A stretch of 64,000 nt of DNA from Paenibacillus arenilitoris (GTDB lineage Bacteria; Bacillota; Bacilli; Paenibacillales; Paenibacillaceae): the NCBI RefSeq assembly GCF_014705655.1, contig NZ_JACXIY010000026.1, forward strand, positions 1-64,000, in the 5' to 3' direction. The first letter of the stretch is position 1. Each line of letters opens with the position of its first letter. Position numbers and translations under genes: made by a program. Below, piece after piece: positions 63,201-64,000 of this stretch. Under the pieces are notes generated by a model. The model made no database searches. It was not told the DNA's origin and saw only the letters and a program-made list of their open reading frames with translations.

Positions 63201-64000
63201 GTGTATCGTAAAACAATGCCGTATAAAATATTTAATGGCTGCAATATTCTATTTCTAGGTTTAATGGCATTGCTGTGCATTCTGCCGCTCATACATGTTC
63301 TCGCCGTATCGTTCAGCTCCAGCGCGGCGGCAACGGCCAATATCGTGACGCTTTGGCCGGTCGATTTTACCTTTGTGGCCTATCAAAAAACATTTGATAA
63401 TCCCTTGTTTCTGAATTCCCTTGTTTACGCTGTTGCGCGAACGGTGTCGGGAACCTTGCTGACGATGTTGCTGACGATATCGGCGGCCTATGGATTGTCC
63501 AAGTCCTTCCCGGGAAGAACGGCATATTCCTGGATCATTGTATTTACGATGTTGTTTAACGGCGGTTTGATCCCATCGTACATGGTCGTTACGAATCTGC
63601 AATTAACCAATACGCTCTGGGCACTTATTCTGCCCTCGGCCGTGAGCGTATTCAATACAATTCTAATGATGCAATTTTTCCGCGCCATTCCCAAAGAGCT
63701 GGTAGAGGCGTCATCGATCGACGGAGCCGGTTATTTCCGGGTACTAATCAGTATCTTTCTGCCGTTATCGCTTCCATCCATTGCAACCTTATCTTTGTTC
63801 TCGATGGTCGGGCACTGGAACTCTTGGTTCGACGGGCTTCTGTATATAACCGACTACCGTAAATACCCTCTGGCTACTTTCTTGCAAACCATCATCCAGA
63901 GCGGCGATATGCGCAATACGAGCATCGATCCGTCGGAGCTGGCGGCTTTATCCGAGCGCACGATCCGTTCAGCCCAAATCTTTATTGGAGCGCTGCCGAT
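63201..64000 (+). CDS. Sugar ABC transporter permease, YtcP/LplC-like, cut by the window end (fifth importer)
   Basis: The GTG at 63201 has AAGAAGGAG about 9 bases upstream and opens a frame that runs past base 64000, giving 266 residues here of an expected 290 to 300. Motifs: VFTMLFNGGLIPSYMVVTNL and EAA loop LVEASSIDGAGYFRVLISIF at about 166-187. The visible part ends in RSAQIFIGALP, where the final membrane helix and the KYFVKG-type C terminus should follow. Confidence 0.9.
   Translation, partial: MYRKTMPYKIFNGCNILFLGLMALLCILPLIHVLAVSFSSSAAATANIVTLWPVDFTFVAYQKTFDNPLFLNSLVYAVARTVSGTLLTMLLTISAAYGLSKSFPGRTAYSWIIVFTMLFNGGLIPSYMVVTNLQLTNTLWALILPSAVSVFNTILMMQFFRAIPKELVEASSIDGAGYFRVLISIFLPLSLPSIATLSLFSMVGHWNSWFDGLLYITDYRKYPLATFLQTIIQSGDMRNTSIDPSELAALSERTIRSAQIFIGALP

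Overview
The window looks like a chromosomal carbohydrate-utilisation island of a spore-forming Paenibacillaceae bacterium (Paenibacillus/Cohnella-like). The basis is the gene families: many LplA/LplB/YtcP-type sugar ABC importers, YesM/YesN two-component pairs, CcpA-type cre sites, and a degraded sigma-K fragment. No tRNA, rRNA, CRISPR array or core housekeeping gene was seen. Mid-GC genes alternate with clearly AT-rich ones (71-1057 and 30497-36640), and there is much gene debris, so the island has been repeatedly rebuilt.

Layout. (0) 1-1900: end of a probable IS21-like element abutting a secreted protein of unknown function, then debris with a sigma-K piece. (I) 1949-10520: GntR/LacI-type regulator, its putative operators plus a cre site, permease-permease-lipoprotein importer, then a GH3 glycosidase. 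(II) 10623-30157: divergent AraC regulator and a long same-strand run: lipoprotein SBP, a 965-residue membrane-anchored SBP with carbohydrate-binding-like domains, permease pair, NHL/TPR membrane protein, YIP1-like protein, DUF5696-type lipoprotein, second permease pair, YesM/YesN system and a further SBP. (III) 30497-51478: membrane one-component AraC regulator, importer, two giant secreted multidomain proteins (2526 and 1384 aa) with putative polysaccharide-lyase-like cores, an intracellular GH43 enzyme, and GH127/GH95 remnants. (IV) 51601-59939: YesM/YesN pair, importer, GH43-like enzyme, decayed GH51 remnant. (V) 60535-64000: SBP, permease and a permease cut by the window edge.

How it works together (inference): secreted giant enzymes would release oligosaccharides; lipoproteins capture them; permease pairs import them; cytoplasmic GH3 and GH43 enzymes, all without signal peptides, finish hydrolysis. 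No ABC ATPase gene lies in the window, so all importers probably share an MsmX-type ATPase encoded elsewhere.

The strongest leads are (a) the operon at 12039-24777, which joins two permease pairs, two SBPs, NHL/TPR, YIP1 and DUF5696 proteins in one unit, and (b) a roughly 120-bp intergenic module present three times (30221, 32890, 48752). It carries a TTTTTGAAC-N2-GTTCAAAAA palindrome and a promoter-like pair, and probably marks the regulon of the membrane AraC regulator at 30497. One copy sits beside a scar showing loss of about 230 bp from a duplicated regulator end.
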